NCBI GenBank assembly: GCA_028829895.1 | Contig: CM054178.1 | Location: forward strand, 67,136,835-67,200,834 | Length of the DNA: 64,000 bases | Direction: 5' to 3' | Origin: Sinotaia quadrata | Taxonomy: Eukaryota; Mollusca; Gastropoda; Architaenioglossa; Viviparidae | In this document: piece by piece, positions 12,001 to 20,299 of the stretch | Numbering within the stretch: position 1 is the stretch's first letter | How the letters are laid out: every line of letters begins with the position of its first letter | Translations under genes and position numbers: made by a program | The notes under the pieces: model-generated | The model's input: the letters and a program-made list of their open reading frames with translations, nothing else | What the model was told of the DNA's origin: nothing | Database searches by the model: none

Positions 12001-14621
12001 ACTTCATCAAGAAAAAGCAGAACAACTGCAAATGAAACAGCTCATACAAAATAATATTTTCCACCCCACACCACACCAGAAATCCAAGATTAAAAAAAAA
12101 ACACAGGACAAAAATAGAAAGCGAACTCCTCAGTCATCAAATCAGAGAAGTAATATTCAACATAGATGACGAAGGCAAAATTCATGTAACTACTGCAAAA
12201 AAAGAAATAGTGCATTAGCTCTCACCAAAATCAATACCATACCCAACACAAAATATGAATATCAATTCTGCTTCCCCAAATCTCACCACTCTAAAGTAGC
12301 ATTCATACCACAACTACCCAAATCAGCTAATAATGAAAAAGAACTAATACAAAACTTAGAAACTGTCCTAACAAACCATAACCCATCACTCACAATCACT
12401 AAAATCAAAAGACTAAACTACTCCACACTATTCATAATTCACACCTCTAACCAACACACACCCCAACGCTATTTTCTACACAGGGGGAGAAACCCTCAAC
12501 TCAACTCCATTTCTCTTTTGCAACAACTGTCTCCAGTTAGGACACGCAACACAGGAGTGTACAACAGAATCAGTCTGCCCCTACTGCCCAAACCCACACA
12601 TATACACAGACTGCCCATTCCACAACAATCCAACATGTAAACCATGTATTAGATGCAAAAGTAAAAAACACATAAGCCAAAACATAGATTGCCCTGCAAT
12701 CTCAAACCACTACTTCCAACTTCTACAAAACAAAACACCTCAAAACCCACTTCCCTCTGGAACACAAACACTACCATCAAAAACATTCTTTCACTCTCCC
12801 CATGCCTCAGCACTCCCTCCTCACTCATTCCAGAGACACCCCCCAACCTACTGTACGCCCAGGTAAAATCACACCTAAAGAAACAAAATTGCCAAAATCA
12901 AACAAATCAACCACTCACAGAACGAAATCTTAAAAGATTAACAGAAGAATTCTCTGAACCTCTACCCACTCTCTATTTTCTTTTTTTAACATTTTCATTG
13001 TTGCTTCTGTTATCTTGCGAATATCAAATCAGTTTTTTTGTATAATTAGTCTGCTCATCTCAGTTTGTTAGATTTATATTGTGTAAATGATTTTACTTTG
13101 TCTCTTCTCCCAACATCTTCCAGTTTGAAAATCAACCAAAGTTTTACACATAAACACTAACCTTTCTTTGTTGTTTTCTTAAAACTTTTTTTTACTACAG
13201 AATGATGTATAAGCGCTATCATTAATTTTATAGTGACACTTTTAAATATAGTTTAATAAATTTTGCTTTGGGCCATTTTTGGGAAGGGTGGCTGATAGTG
13301 TGATGAATATAACATAATTTTAGCTCATAACTTTCCCTTTTAATAAAAAAAAAATATATCATTTTTTTAAAAAAATAATCTTAACACATTTAAAACTATT
13401 TTCTCTTTTTACCGTAAAAGACTAATGTTTAAAAGAAAAATCAAATCGGACTAGTTCATTACAACAGTGTGTTTTTATTTTAATTATTTGTTTGTTGAAT
13501 TTCATTAAATCACAGTTCATATTAGCTTTCTCATGCATTTACATGGAAAATATTTCTTTGTAAACCACATTTTTAGTGAAGGTTAATTCATTATATTCAC
13601 CAGTTGTCCCTTTCCAGATCCATCAGTAATTTTAATTTTGACATCGCAAGACTATAAAACCCTTGATAAGGTAACACATAAGTGACCCTGGCTAAAAACA
13701 CAAAACTGACAAAATTGTGTGGTAGTGGGTAAACCTAGTTGAATAATGATATATTCAGTGTTGCCCCTTTAGAAATGAGGTAGACCTGGTTAAGGATGTC
13801 TTGTGTATGTTCCAACCCAGCCAGTGTGCATGTCGGCTTCGGAACCAGCAAACAACCTAGCATTTTATATAGTAGGATTCTGTCAGAAAGATTGAAAACT
13901 AACATCAATAAGAAAAATCGAGTCTGACCTATAACAAAATCCTGCCAGAGACTGGACACTGACAAATGTCTGTGACTTAGATTAACTCATCATAATGTAA
14001 TCTTGTTAAAAAGACGTGAGATTGACTTACAATGGAAGTGGACTGGACTTTACCTAATGCATTATAATTAAATCCTGGCAGACTGAAAACTAACACTGAA
14101 GAAAAAGGCTCGAGTATGACTAGAATTTACTTTTCTAATCAAATTTCAACAAAATTCTTAGGCTGTTTTAACAAACTTCTTACAGATATTCATATTGCAT
14201 TTTAATTTTCTTTTTAATTGTGTAACTTTACTTTCCAGATGCCTATGCACCACCGTCATACCAAGATCTGGAAGCACCACCACCTTATGTTGAAAACATG
14301 TGGTTATCACATCCTCCATCTGCACCAACCTACATTTCCAATTTGGCTACGTCTGATGTCTCTCAGCATTTCGTGTCACAACAGCAAACAGAAGCTGGTC
14401 TGAGTTCCCAAAACAATGCACCTTCCCAGAATACGAATCGTGGTAGACCTAAACTACCATCACATCTGAGACATACAGGTTTAGTAAAAGACGGAAGGGA
14501 AAATGTATTAAATCCCAAGGTGTCAGGTGCTGATCCTGTGCAGGCTGGTTCCACGGAAGAGATAATAGGAAGCAGGTCACAGACTTCTCCCCAGAGGGTG
14601 TCAAGGGAGACAACTGTTTGA
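72..14621 (+). CDS. CUB-domain single-pass membrane protein with PPxY tail (5' end outside window)
   Basis: Nine exons join in phase: 72-233, 2733-2811, 3186-3295, 5050-5205, 5878-5971, 7153-7277, 8872-9048, 10753-11049, 14239-14621 (stop 14619-14621), giving about 526 residues. Exon 1 is the C-terminal end of one CUB domain. Exons 2-4 and 5-7 are two full CUB domains, each with four cysteines in the usual order, a TTPNYPNSYP or TSPNYPNNYK opening and a YDG motif. Both domains have the same three-exon phase pattern (1,2,1,1), so they probably arose by duplication. Exon 8 encodes a transmembrane helix (GGILGAACFLVLANGVFF) followed by a KRRR stop-transfer cluster. The tail has PPPY, PPTY, PPSY and PPPY plus a C-terminal TTV. 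CUB domains are extracellular binding modules; PPxY binds WW domains and TTV fits a class I PDZ ligand. The specific orthologue is not recognised. The splice sites are GT-AG; the upstream exons and signal peptide lie before the window. Confidence 0.88.
989..1296. repeat. 50-bp minisatellite in CUB intron 1
   Basis: About six head-to-tail copies of a unit with core CTGATCTCACATTAG and GGCTTCAAATCCATTTTAG. The period is 50 bp in the middle. Two later copies gain an ACATGTA insertion. Confidence 0.9.
1568..1594. repeat. Poly-A tract (A27)
   Basis: An uninterrupted run of 27 A in CUB intron 1. It could be the tail of a retrotransposed copy, but no recognisable element precedes it. Confidence 0.9.
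2209..2462. repeat. 27-bp minisatellite abutting a SINE head
   Basis: About nine copies of GAGTCTTGGTTTAACAGAGA followed by TACAGTA (27 bp); one copy is lengthened by 3 bp. Because the period is a multiple of three, both strands show long artificial ORFs with 9-residue repeats. The last copy runs directly into the tRNA-like sequence at 2464. Confidence 0.92.
2460..2650 (+). mobile_element. tRNA-derived SINE, degenerate
   Basis: A box-like TGGCAGTGAAAGG (2464-2476) and a B box GGTTCAAGACC (2504-2514) are spaced 40 bases apart, as in internal Pol III promoters. The head resembles the one at 52255 (shared AAAGGTGCT and similar flanks). A non-tRNA body follows. The 3' end is uncertain. A true tRNA gene is unlikely because no cloverleaf acceptor stem is evident. 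Confidence 0.55.
4340..4530. repeat. 32-bp minisatellite in CUB intron 3
   Basis: Five or so copies of TTCTGAGAACTTAGCATATT plus GAATATCTTACA. The flanks carry more diverged relatives (elements with AACATAGCATATT). Confidence 0.88.
6619..6639. repeat. AC dinucleotide microsatellite
   Basis: Uninterrupted AC repeat in CUB intron 5. Confidence 0.9.
6741..7165. repeat. 27-bp array ending on the acceptor of CUB exon 6
   Basis: Around fourteen diverged copies of CAGAATGTTATTTGTGTTAC plus AGGAGTA. The last copy is the real 3' splice site and exon start (TTGTATTACAG then AAATACAGAATG, exon start 7153), so the unit is the acceptor region itself. Upstream copies keep TTACAG-like decoys. An in-frame stop at 7124-7126 blocks extension of the exon much further upstream. 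Confidence 0.85.
7253..7790. repeat. Tandem copies of the 3' end and donor of CUB exon 6
   Basis: Nine copies of a unit beginning TTGACAG start near 7253, 7311, 7369, 7436, 7491, 7546, 7612, 7674 and 7728. The first copy is the coding end of exon 6 (residues FDSLSIYDG) with its donor GATG/GTAGGT. Copies 2 and 3 keep GATG/GTAAGT and GATG/GTATGT exactly 57 bp apart in the same open frame. Later copies are more diverged and lack good donors. A run of 18 G (7418-7435) separates copies 3 and 4. Confidence 0.88.
9240..10200. repeat. 28-30-bp minisatellite in CUB intron 7
   Basis: More than 20 copies of a 28-bp unit with core TATAAACAGCGATTGCTAAT (9240-9810). They pass into a related 30-bp variant TAGTATGACTATATACTGAG up to about 10200. 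No exon sequence is included. Confidence 0.92.
10465..10752. repeat. 40-bp array ending on the acceptor of CUB exon 8
   Basis: About seven copies of CATTGTTATTGCCATATGAT plus ACAATGTCATTTCCTGTCAA. The final copy reads TTTCCTGTCAACAG and is the functional acceptor of the transmembrane exon (start 10753). The other copies read CCTGTCAACATT, so they lack the AG and would not compete. Confidence 0.9.
11280..13060 (+). mobile_element. LINE ORF1 (gag-like) remnant with CCHC zinc knuckles
   Basis: The + strand is conspicuously A+C rich compared with its surroundings. At 12519-12692 one open frame encodes a CCHC knuckle CNNCLQLGHATQEC, then CPYC..H..DC and CKPC.RCK..H...DC, the triple-knuckle arrangement of ORF1 proteins of Jockey/CR1-like non-LTR retrotransposons. 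Upstream pieces (FIPQLPKSANNEKEL, KIKRLNYSTLF) look like the RNA-binding part of such proteins. A downstream piece (YAQVKSHLKK, then NLKRLTEEF) looks like the ORF1 C-terminus. Frames shift near 12482 and 12850. No reverse transcriptase follows, so this is an ORF1-only or internally deleted copy in sense orientation within the last CUB intron. The ends are not defined. Confidence 0.6.
13583..13702 (-). pseudogene. Helitron Pif1-like helicase C-terminal remnant
   Basis: On the - strand one frame reads CVFSQGHLCVTLSRV, then a stop, then SCDVKIKITDGSGKGQ. This closely resembles the motif VI region FSHGQLYVALSRV of Pif1-family helicases, with the trailing DG..G segment found in Helitron RepHel proteins. 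The in-frame TAG and short length show it is dead. Neighbouring sequence to about 14110 may belong to the same insertion but is not recognisable. Confidence 0.6.
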
Positions 14622-14636
14622 TTGTAGTGTTATGAA

Positions 14637-14642
14637 AATAAA
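14637..14642 (+). terminator. Polyadenylation signal of the CUB gene
   Basis: AATAAA lies 16 bases after the TGA of the CUB gene. The spacing is short but plausible. It is the first canonical signal downstream and precedes the 40-bp satellite. Confidence 0.55.
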
Positions 14643-14750
14643 GAGATATTGGCAGAACAAGAAATAGGTAATTGGTAACAGAATTTGAGAAACAGTGATA
14701 ATAATTATTTTTCCCAGATTCATTATTCTAAAAAAAACAAATGTACAGTT

Positions 14751-15230
14751 CCTGGTGCAAGTATCCAGTATGAGTATATAGCATCCAGTGTCTGGTGCAA
14801 GTATCCAGTATGAGTATATAGCATCCAGTGTCTGGTGCAAGTATCCAGTATGAGTGTATAGCATCCAGTGTCTGATGCAAGTATCCAGTACGAGTGTAGA
14901 GCATCCAGTGTCTGGTGCAAGTATCCAGTACGAGTGTAGAGCATCCAGTGTCTGGTGCAAGTATCCAGTACGAGTGTAGAGCATCCAGTGTCTGGTGCAA
15001 GTATCCAGTACGAGTGTAGAGCATCCAGTGTCTGGTGCAAGTATCCAGTACGAGTGTAGAGCATCCAGTGTCTGGTGCAAGTATCCAGTACGAGTGTAGA
15101 GCATCCAGTGTCTGGTGCAAGTATCCAGTACGAGTGTAGAGCATCCAGTGTCTGGTGCAAGTATCCAGTACGAGTGTAGAGCATCCAGTGTCTGGTGCAA
15201 GTGTCCAGTAAATGTGTCAAGCTTCCAGCA
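14751..15230. repeat. 40-bp satellite, near-perfect core
   Basis: About twelve copies of GCATCCAGTGTCTGGTGCAA plus GTATCCAGTACGAGTGTAGA. Those between 14900 and 15190 are essentially identical. Because 40 is not a multiple of three and no frame has a stop, three overlapping - strand ORFs with a 40-residue period appear; they are artefacts. It lies just beyond the CUB gene's polyadenylation signal. Confidence 0.95.
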
Positions 15231-15860
15231 TCTGGTGCAAGTATGCAGTAAGAGTGTGGCACAACCAGTTTCTGATGCAAGTATCCAGTATGAATTTTGT
15301 GTGCTTGTGCCCAAGGTTTGGTCCAATGTTTCTGATGAAAGAATTCTTGTGTTCACTTTTGAGTATTCAGATTACATCTTATATATATATTCATTTTGCT
15401 GTGTCCAAGGTGACTGACCTATGAATATTCAACTTAGTCTGAGTATTTAGTGTGCCAGGCATCTTTAGCGACTATCCAGTCTGAATACCCATACTGTAAC
15501 TCTAGAAAGACTGCTCAATGTGAGTACCCGCTATGTCTTTTAGAGTGATTGTCCAATATAAATATCCATTTGAGTCTCTAAATTGTCTAGTTTGAATAAT
15601 CAGTGTCCCTAGAGTGAATGTGCAGTTTGAGTATCCATTGTCCAATACGAGCTAGTACCCATTGACTTTAGAGTAACTGTCCAGTAAGAGTACCTGACTC
15701 TTAGAGTATTTGTTCAATGTGAGTACCCATTCTTAATAATTGTCCAGTATGAGTATCCATTGTCTCTAGAGTGACTGTCGGTTTGAAAATTATCACAGTG
15801 ACCCTAGAGTGAATGCCAGTTTGAGAATTTGCATCCATTGTCAGTGACTCTAGAGTGAAT
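15230..15860. repeat. Diverged satellite relatives
   Basis: Loosely repeated GAGTATCCATTGTC / CTCTAGAGTGACTGTCCAGT phrases, probably older variants of the adjacent 40-bp satellite. No gene is seen here. Confidence 0.6.
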
Positions 15861-16542
15861 ATGTATTTGAGTGCCCAAACAAGTGTCTATACAAAGGTCT
15901 GTGTCCAACAAAAAATGTAATTCTATGCATGTTCATATAAATGCAACTCTGTGAGCCTTTAGATATCATTAAAGAGAACAGAAAAGAATGAATCATTTTA
16001 TAGAGAAAACCAACCAGAGGGAATCTTTTTACCATAAAAGAGAACGTAGACTTTCTGGATGTAGATTCAGTATTGTTAGATTTCTGGTTATTATCAGAGT
16101 TTTCACTAACTCTGGATAGTTGCAAATTCCATCAAAATGAATGTGTTCTGAAATGTGATGTCACTGTATGCACTGAGTAAAAAGCATACATTCCTAGAGA
16201 CTGCATTTATGGTAAAACTTTTTATGCCATTTAAGTCACTGGGCATATAAAAAAAATCAAAAGTGCAGTTGATTAAGATTCAATTCATGTAAGTAATTGT
16301 CTTCTCAAATTGCAAATATCTTATGAGCTAGTACAATAGGACTGAGAAATTAAATAATGATCAAGGTTTTAAAAAATATTAAACAGAAGTGGAATTAGTC
16401 ACAGCGAAAATATTTGGAATGGTATTTATAAATAGAACTTAAATGGCCACTGCTGCATAATTTTTTGATGCATAATAATTTACTGACTTATAACATAAAA
16501 CTTGATTGTAATTTGAACAGTAGTAAAGAGTGAATTAAATAT

Positions 16543-17273
16543 ATCAAAGTGAAGCTGCTGTGAAAGCAATTCTTATTGTGGGAGAGATCGCCAAATCATC
16601 CTGACCATTTACTAAGGGAGAGTTTCTGAAGAGCTGCATGATGAAAATGTTACGTCTAGTGTTCAGACAAAAAGCAGATGTTCATCAACCTTCTGTAGCT
16701 TCTGCTCTGCATTCAGGTTTTTCAACTTGTCTTTATGTTAAGTCCCGTAGTGCCGTCTCAGATTATATTCCTTGATCACAGCCACATTATCTCCACAAAT
16801 TAGACACACGGGTTTACCCCAATATTAGTAAACATATATTCAACCTCCCAGCGGTTTTGAAAGGCTGTTTTCAGAATCAACAATTTTCTTGGCCATTTTA
16901 ACGGCTAGCTTTGACTTAAAATTAAGATTGTGCATCTACTGATAGATGCTTGATTGATATGACTTAAGCAGGAAGGAGTGATGCAATATCCGGGCACTAC
17001 TTTCATTTCTTGTGCGCCAATCCAAAACATGCAACAGGATATAATGACGAACATCCAAGCATTACACAACTTTCATTTTTACTTATTTTGATTGACATGG
17101 GAATGCTCTCAGGCAGCCTTTCGTTTGGCAAGGCTGCTATATTAGGGAATTTGATTTGCACTTCATATTGCCGGGTCATTAAAAATTATTTTTGCCTAAA
17201 ATTCTCTCACGGGCTGGATATAATTGTACTCTGGGCTCGATATGGCCTGCAGGCCTTGAGTTCGACACCTGTG
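16543..17273 (-). pseudogene. Broken hAT transposon of the ZBED5/GTF2IRD2-like group, internally inverted
   Basis: On the - strand, 16893 to 16671 encodes FQNRWEVEYMFTNIG, then after a 1-nt shift KPVCLICGDNVAVIKEYNLR, then RHYGT, a stop, HKDKLKNLNAEQKLQK. This is a BED zinc finger: CxxC at 16795-16806 and HxxxxH at 16735-16752. The element's 5' end should then be at the high-coordinate side, where 17213-17273 has the CpG- and GC-rich terminal sequence (GGCCTGCAGGCC, then TTCGACACCTGTG) typical of these hAT ends. On the opposite strand, 16543-16655 encodes QSEAAVKAILIVGEIAKSS, a stop, PFTKGEFLKSCMMKM, which should follow the finger in the same protein. One half has therefore been inverted. Stops and frameshifts make it inactive. 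Confidence 0.7.
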
Positions 17274-18213
17274 CATTAGGGAGTTCAAAATGTGTAAAAT
17301 CATAATTGTGTTGGGTTCTTGGTGAAAATAAGTTCTTTACCCCATGAATGTGCAGTTTGTAAATTAAAAATATATTATTTAAATAAATGTCATTAAATCT
17401 TTTTTATTTTATTTTTTTGTATTGTAAATAAACCACTTTATAGCTGATATAAAATTTCCAAATTGAGATGACAAATATATATATATATACTTTTTAAAAG
17501 AATGTTTTGATTCTTTTGTTTTGTATGGATATTTATTTTTTTATCAAAACACATACAATGTGAGTGTGCTGCGCATGCATTTGCTGGTGCAAGTTTTTTT
17601 GCATGAGCATTTGAAATTTATTTAAGGAGATTATGCAATATATACATTTAAAGAAACATTTTTGAGAAAAATATTATATATTTGCAAGATTTAAAACATA
17701 TCATTTACACTTCTGGGCATAACTGCTAGCCATTGTATAGATAATTTGTAGAAATATTTAAGTTTTGCCATTTGTAATCAACTTTCTGTTTAAAACTGAA
17801 TTTAAATAAAATTGACAACTATTGGCATTTCTGTTTTATATATTCATTTATTAATTTACTTTGTTTTTTAAGGCAATAAAATGCTTAATTTTATACAAGC
17901 TCTTTACAACAATTACACATAAAATACACATAAAAGAAAAACAAACAATATTAAGACTGTACAATAAACAACTGTATATATATTAAAAAAGAAATATGTA
18001 TATGAAATGAATTATAAATGTAGTTTCCAAACAATGACAAGAGATATCATGAATGCCCTCTTGAAAATGACCTTTGCTACTTTATATCTCAGCTTGAAAG
18101 GCAGTAAATTGCAGGTAGATGGGCCACAACAAGCAAACCATGGTTGACCATAAAACTCTCTGCTTTTGCAATGTTAAAAATGTATTTTTGATGATGAATG
18201 CAAGCTTCTAACA

Positions 18214-18706
18214 CTAGCATACACGTCTGAAATCATATAGGTAATTAACTCTATAAATAAGTTGATTTAGCATAAAAGAGGGAAGAGCTCGTTCTTTTCT
18301 GAGCATATATTCACAAATAGTTCTTGGAGCATTTAGAATAATCCTAGAAGCAGTATTTTGAACCTTTCTATGGTTCTTCGCATTTAGCAGATCCAATTCC
18401 GTGGATCAGAATTCACAGGAACAGAATTTTTTCCAATGGCAAACAAGTTTGGCTCTTAAAATTTCTGGCATGAAACCAACAAATGTCCCTAACTGCAGGA
18501 TCTATTCTATACCAGCAATATGTCTGGCCAAGGAGGAATAACTGAAGCCAATGCTTACAGTTAGGACTCTTTCCTTTGCCTGTCTTATTCATGACTGTCA
18601 TGAGCATGCTGTGGCTTGATGTAGACTGAACCATCTGTAATCTTACCAGTAGTTGAACATTAGATTTGGCTATTCTAGCAAGATCAATAAAATTGCAATA
18701 ATTCAA
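18214..18706 (-). mobile_element. Possible LINE reverse-transcriptase C-terminal remnant
   Basis: The - strand reads RKVQNTASRIILNAPR at about 18290-18375, similar to the LQKVQNRALRIIL segment found after the polymerase domain of many LINEs. A second stretch (18413-18706) has NYCNF and RLQMVQS phrases that also recall this region. The match is short, the frame is interrupted, and the identity is tentative. Confidence 0.3.
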
Positions 18707-19307
18707 TCTTTATTCTTTTTCAAATTTCTTCACAAGTACGCTATTCATGATTGCTAATAGTTTCCATCCACCCACCCACAATCTCTAAATGCTTAGTACT
18801 TTTTCATTCTCTCAGTAAAAATATTTTTTCTTCAGCAGGAAGATCAATGGTATATCATTCCACCCTTCTGGTGGTTGACAAAAGTCAGACCAACTCCAAG
18901 TTTAACGGTTCATATCTACATATTCCACTGTTTTGTTTGTGTTTTTTTTAATTTTCTGGATTATTAATTCTTTAAGGTGTCTATCCCAGTGTCTCCATTG
19001 CTTTGACAACTGAAGGGTATGAGTGCCCTGTCTCTTCTTTCTGGACTTTAAATGTTCGGGTGATTGAAGATTGGTCTTTGTGCTAATCTCAATACTTTGA
19101 ACAATTTTTTTAAAATAATTTTTCCTGCAACATTTCTCTAATATGCTTATAAGACAGAAGATGAAAAAGTTACCTCAGTCCCATTCACTTACAACTTCTT
19201 TCATGCCAGCACTTACCTTTAAACACAAGTCATTTTTTTTATGATCCGATATTTGACAGCCACTCAATAAGTGGATCATCAGAGGTTGAATGCAGATTAA
19301 CCTAGAA

Positions 19308-19505
19308 CAGGGGTGCACAGAAGGCCAAATTTCCAATTGATAGTGCGTGGAAGGCCACCATATGGATGGCTCAGTAGAAAAAAACAACACAAATAATGAA
19401 ATAATGTGCCTTACATTCGTAATAATGGTAAAATCCAAAAGTCCTCTGGGGGCCACATAGAGCCCTGTCTTGGGCCACATGCAGGCTGCGGTTTGTGCAC
19501 CCCTG
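19308..19505. mobile_element. 198-bp hAT MITE with intact target duplication
   Basis: The ends are perfect 12-bp inverted repeats, CAGGGGTGCACA and TGTGCACCCCTG. They are flanked directly by identical 8-bp duplications ACCTAGAA (19300-19307 and 19506-19513). An 8-bp duplication with CAGGGG ends is diagnostic of hAT insertion. There is no coding capacity. The good preservation suggests recent movement. Confidence 0.93.
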
Positions 19506-20299
19506 ACCTAGAAACACTCAGGAAATCAAACGCACAATAGCCAATGTAAATTCACATTAAAATTTAGTAATTAAAAACAGACAGAATAGAAGCTTTCACA
19601 GACAATTACTCAACTCCACGCGAAATTATAAAAAGAGTAATTTTACTACAAAACAATTAGCAATCACAAAACACTGAAGGGATTCAAAAGCAAAATTCAC
19701 AAAGTATGAAGAGTCCCAAGAACAGAAACAATGAGAACATCTATGCAGAAAATTATTTGAACATTATCAATACTAAAATTGTTCAAAGCTAAATGCAATG
19801 GATTAAAGATTACAGTATCTTCTGTTGTGAAAACGGTTTTCTGTGTTATTTCTATAACAAATACTTGTTACTTGGATTACAGAAATGTATTTAAAAGTAT
19901 ATGTTACAAGTGTGATCATTCAAAACAGAAGATTTTTTTTAAAGTGGTCTACAACATATCTTACAGCAGGTATTGTAAGTTATAAAACAGGAGTGATGTT
20001 TTATCACTACCCTATTTAACTTTGTTTAACAAAAAAAATCTTATTACATTATTTTTAAATGAAAGCTTATTTTACTGCTGATGAAAATCAGTCCTTTAGG
20101 TCAAATTCTATTCAGGTATACTTCACGAATCAAGATCAGCTCCCACATTTACATTACTCCAGCACTTCTTAATAAATGGCTTTTGTTTTGTTTTTTAAAT
20201 AGTTAGACATGTTTCCACAGATTTTCTCTTTTCCATCTGTATTTTTCAAACTGATTTGTGAGCAGAGGACCACAAATGTACAATAAAAATAACCTAGGA

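Larger units (their letters stand above)
17280..20290. other. Gene-poor spacer between CUB and TCP1
   Basis: AT-rich intergenic sequence between two convergent genes. Apart from the hAT MITE and the possible LINE fragment listed separately, no coding exon or RNA gene is seen. The TCP1 3' UTR should lie near 20000-20299, but no canonical AATAAA was found on the - strand close to the stop. Confidence 0.5.

Noticed and set aside
11608..12054. 148-codon + strand ORF as a host gene
   Set aside because: It lies in the AC-rich LINE ORF1-like region and shares its composition; no host family is seen.
14601..15356. Three long overlapping - strand ORFs (up to 251 codons)
   Set aside because: They are translations of the 40-bp satellite in each frame; the period is 40 residues and no start or splice context supports a gene.
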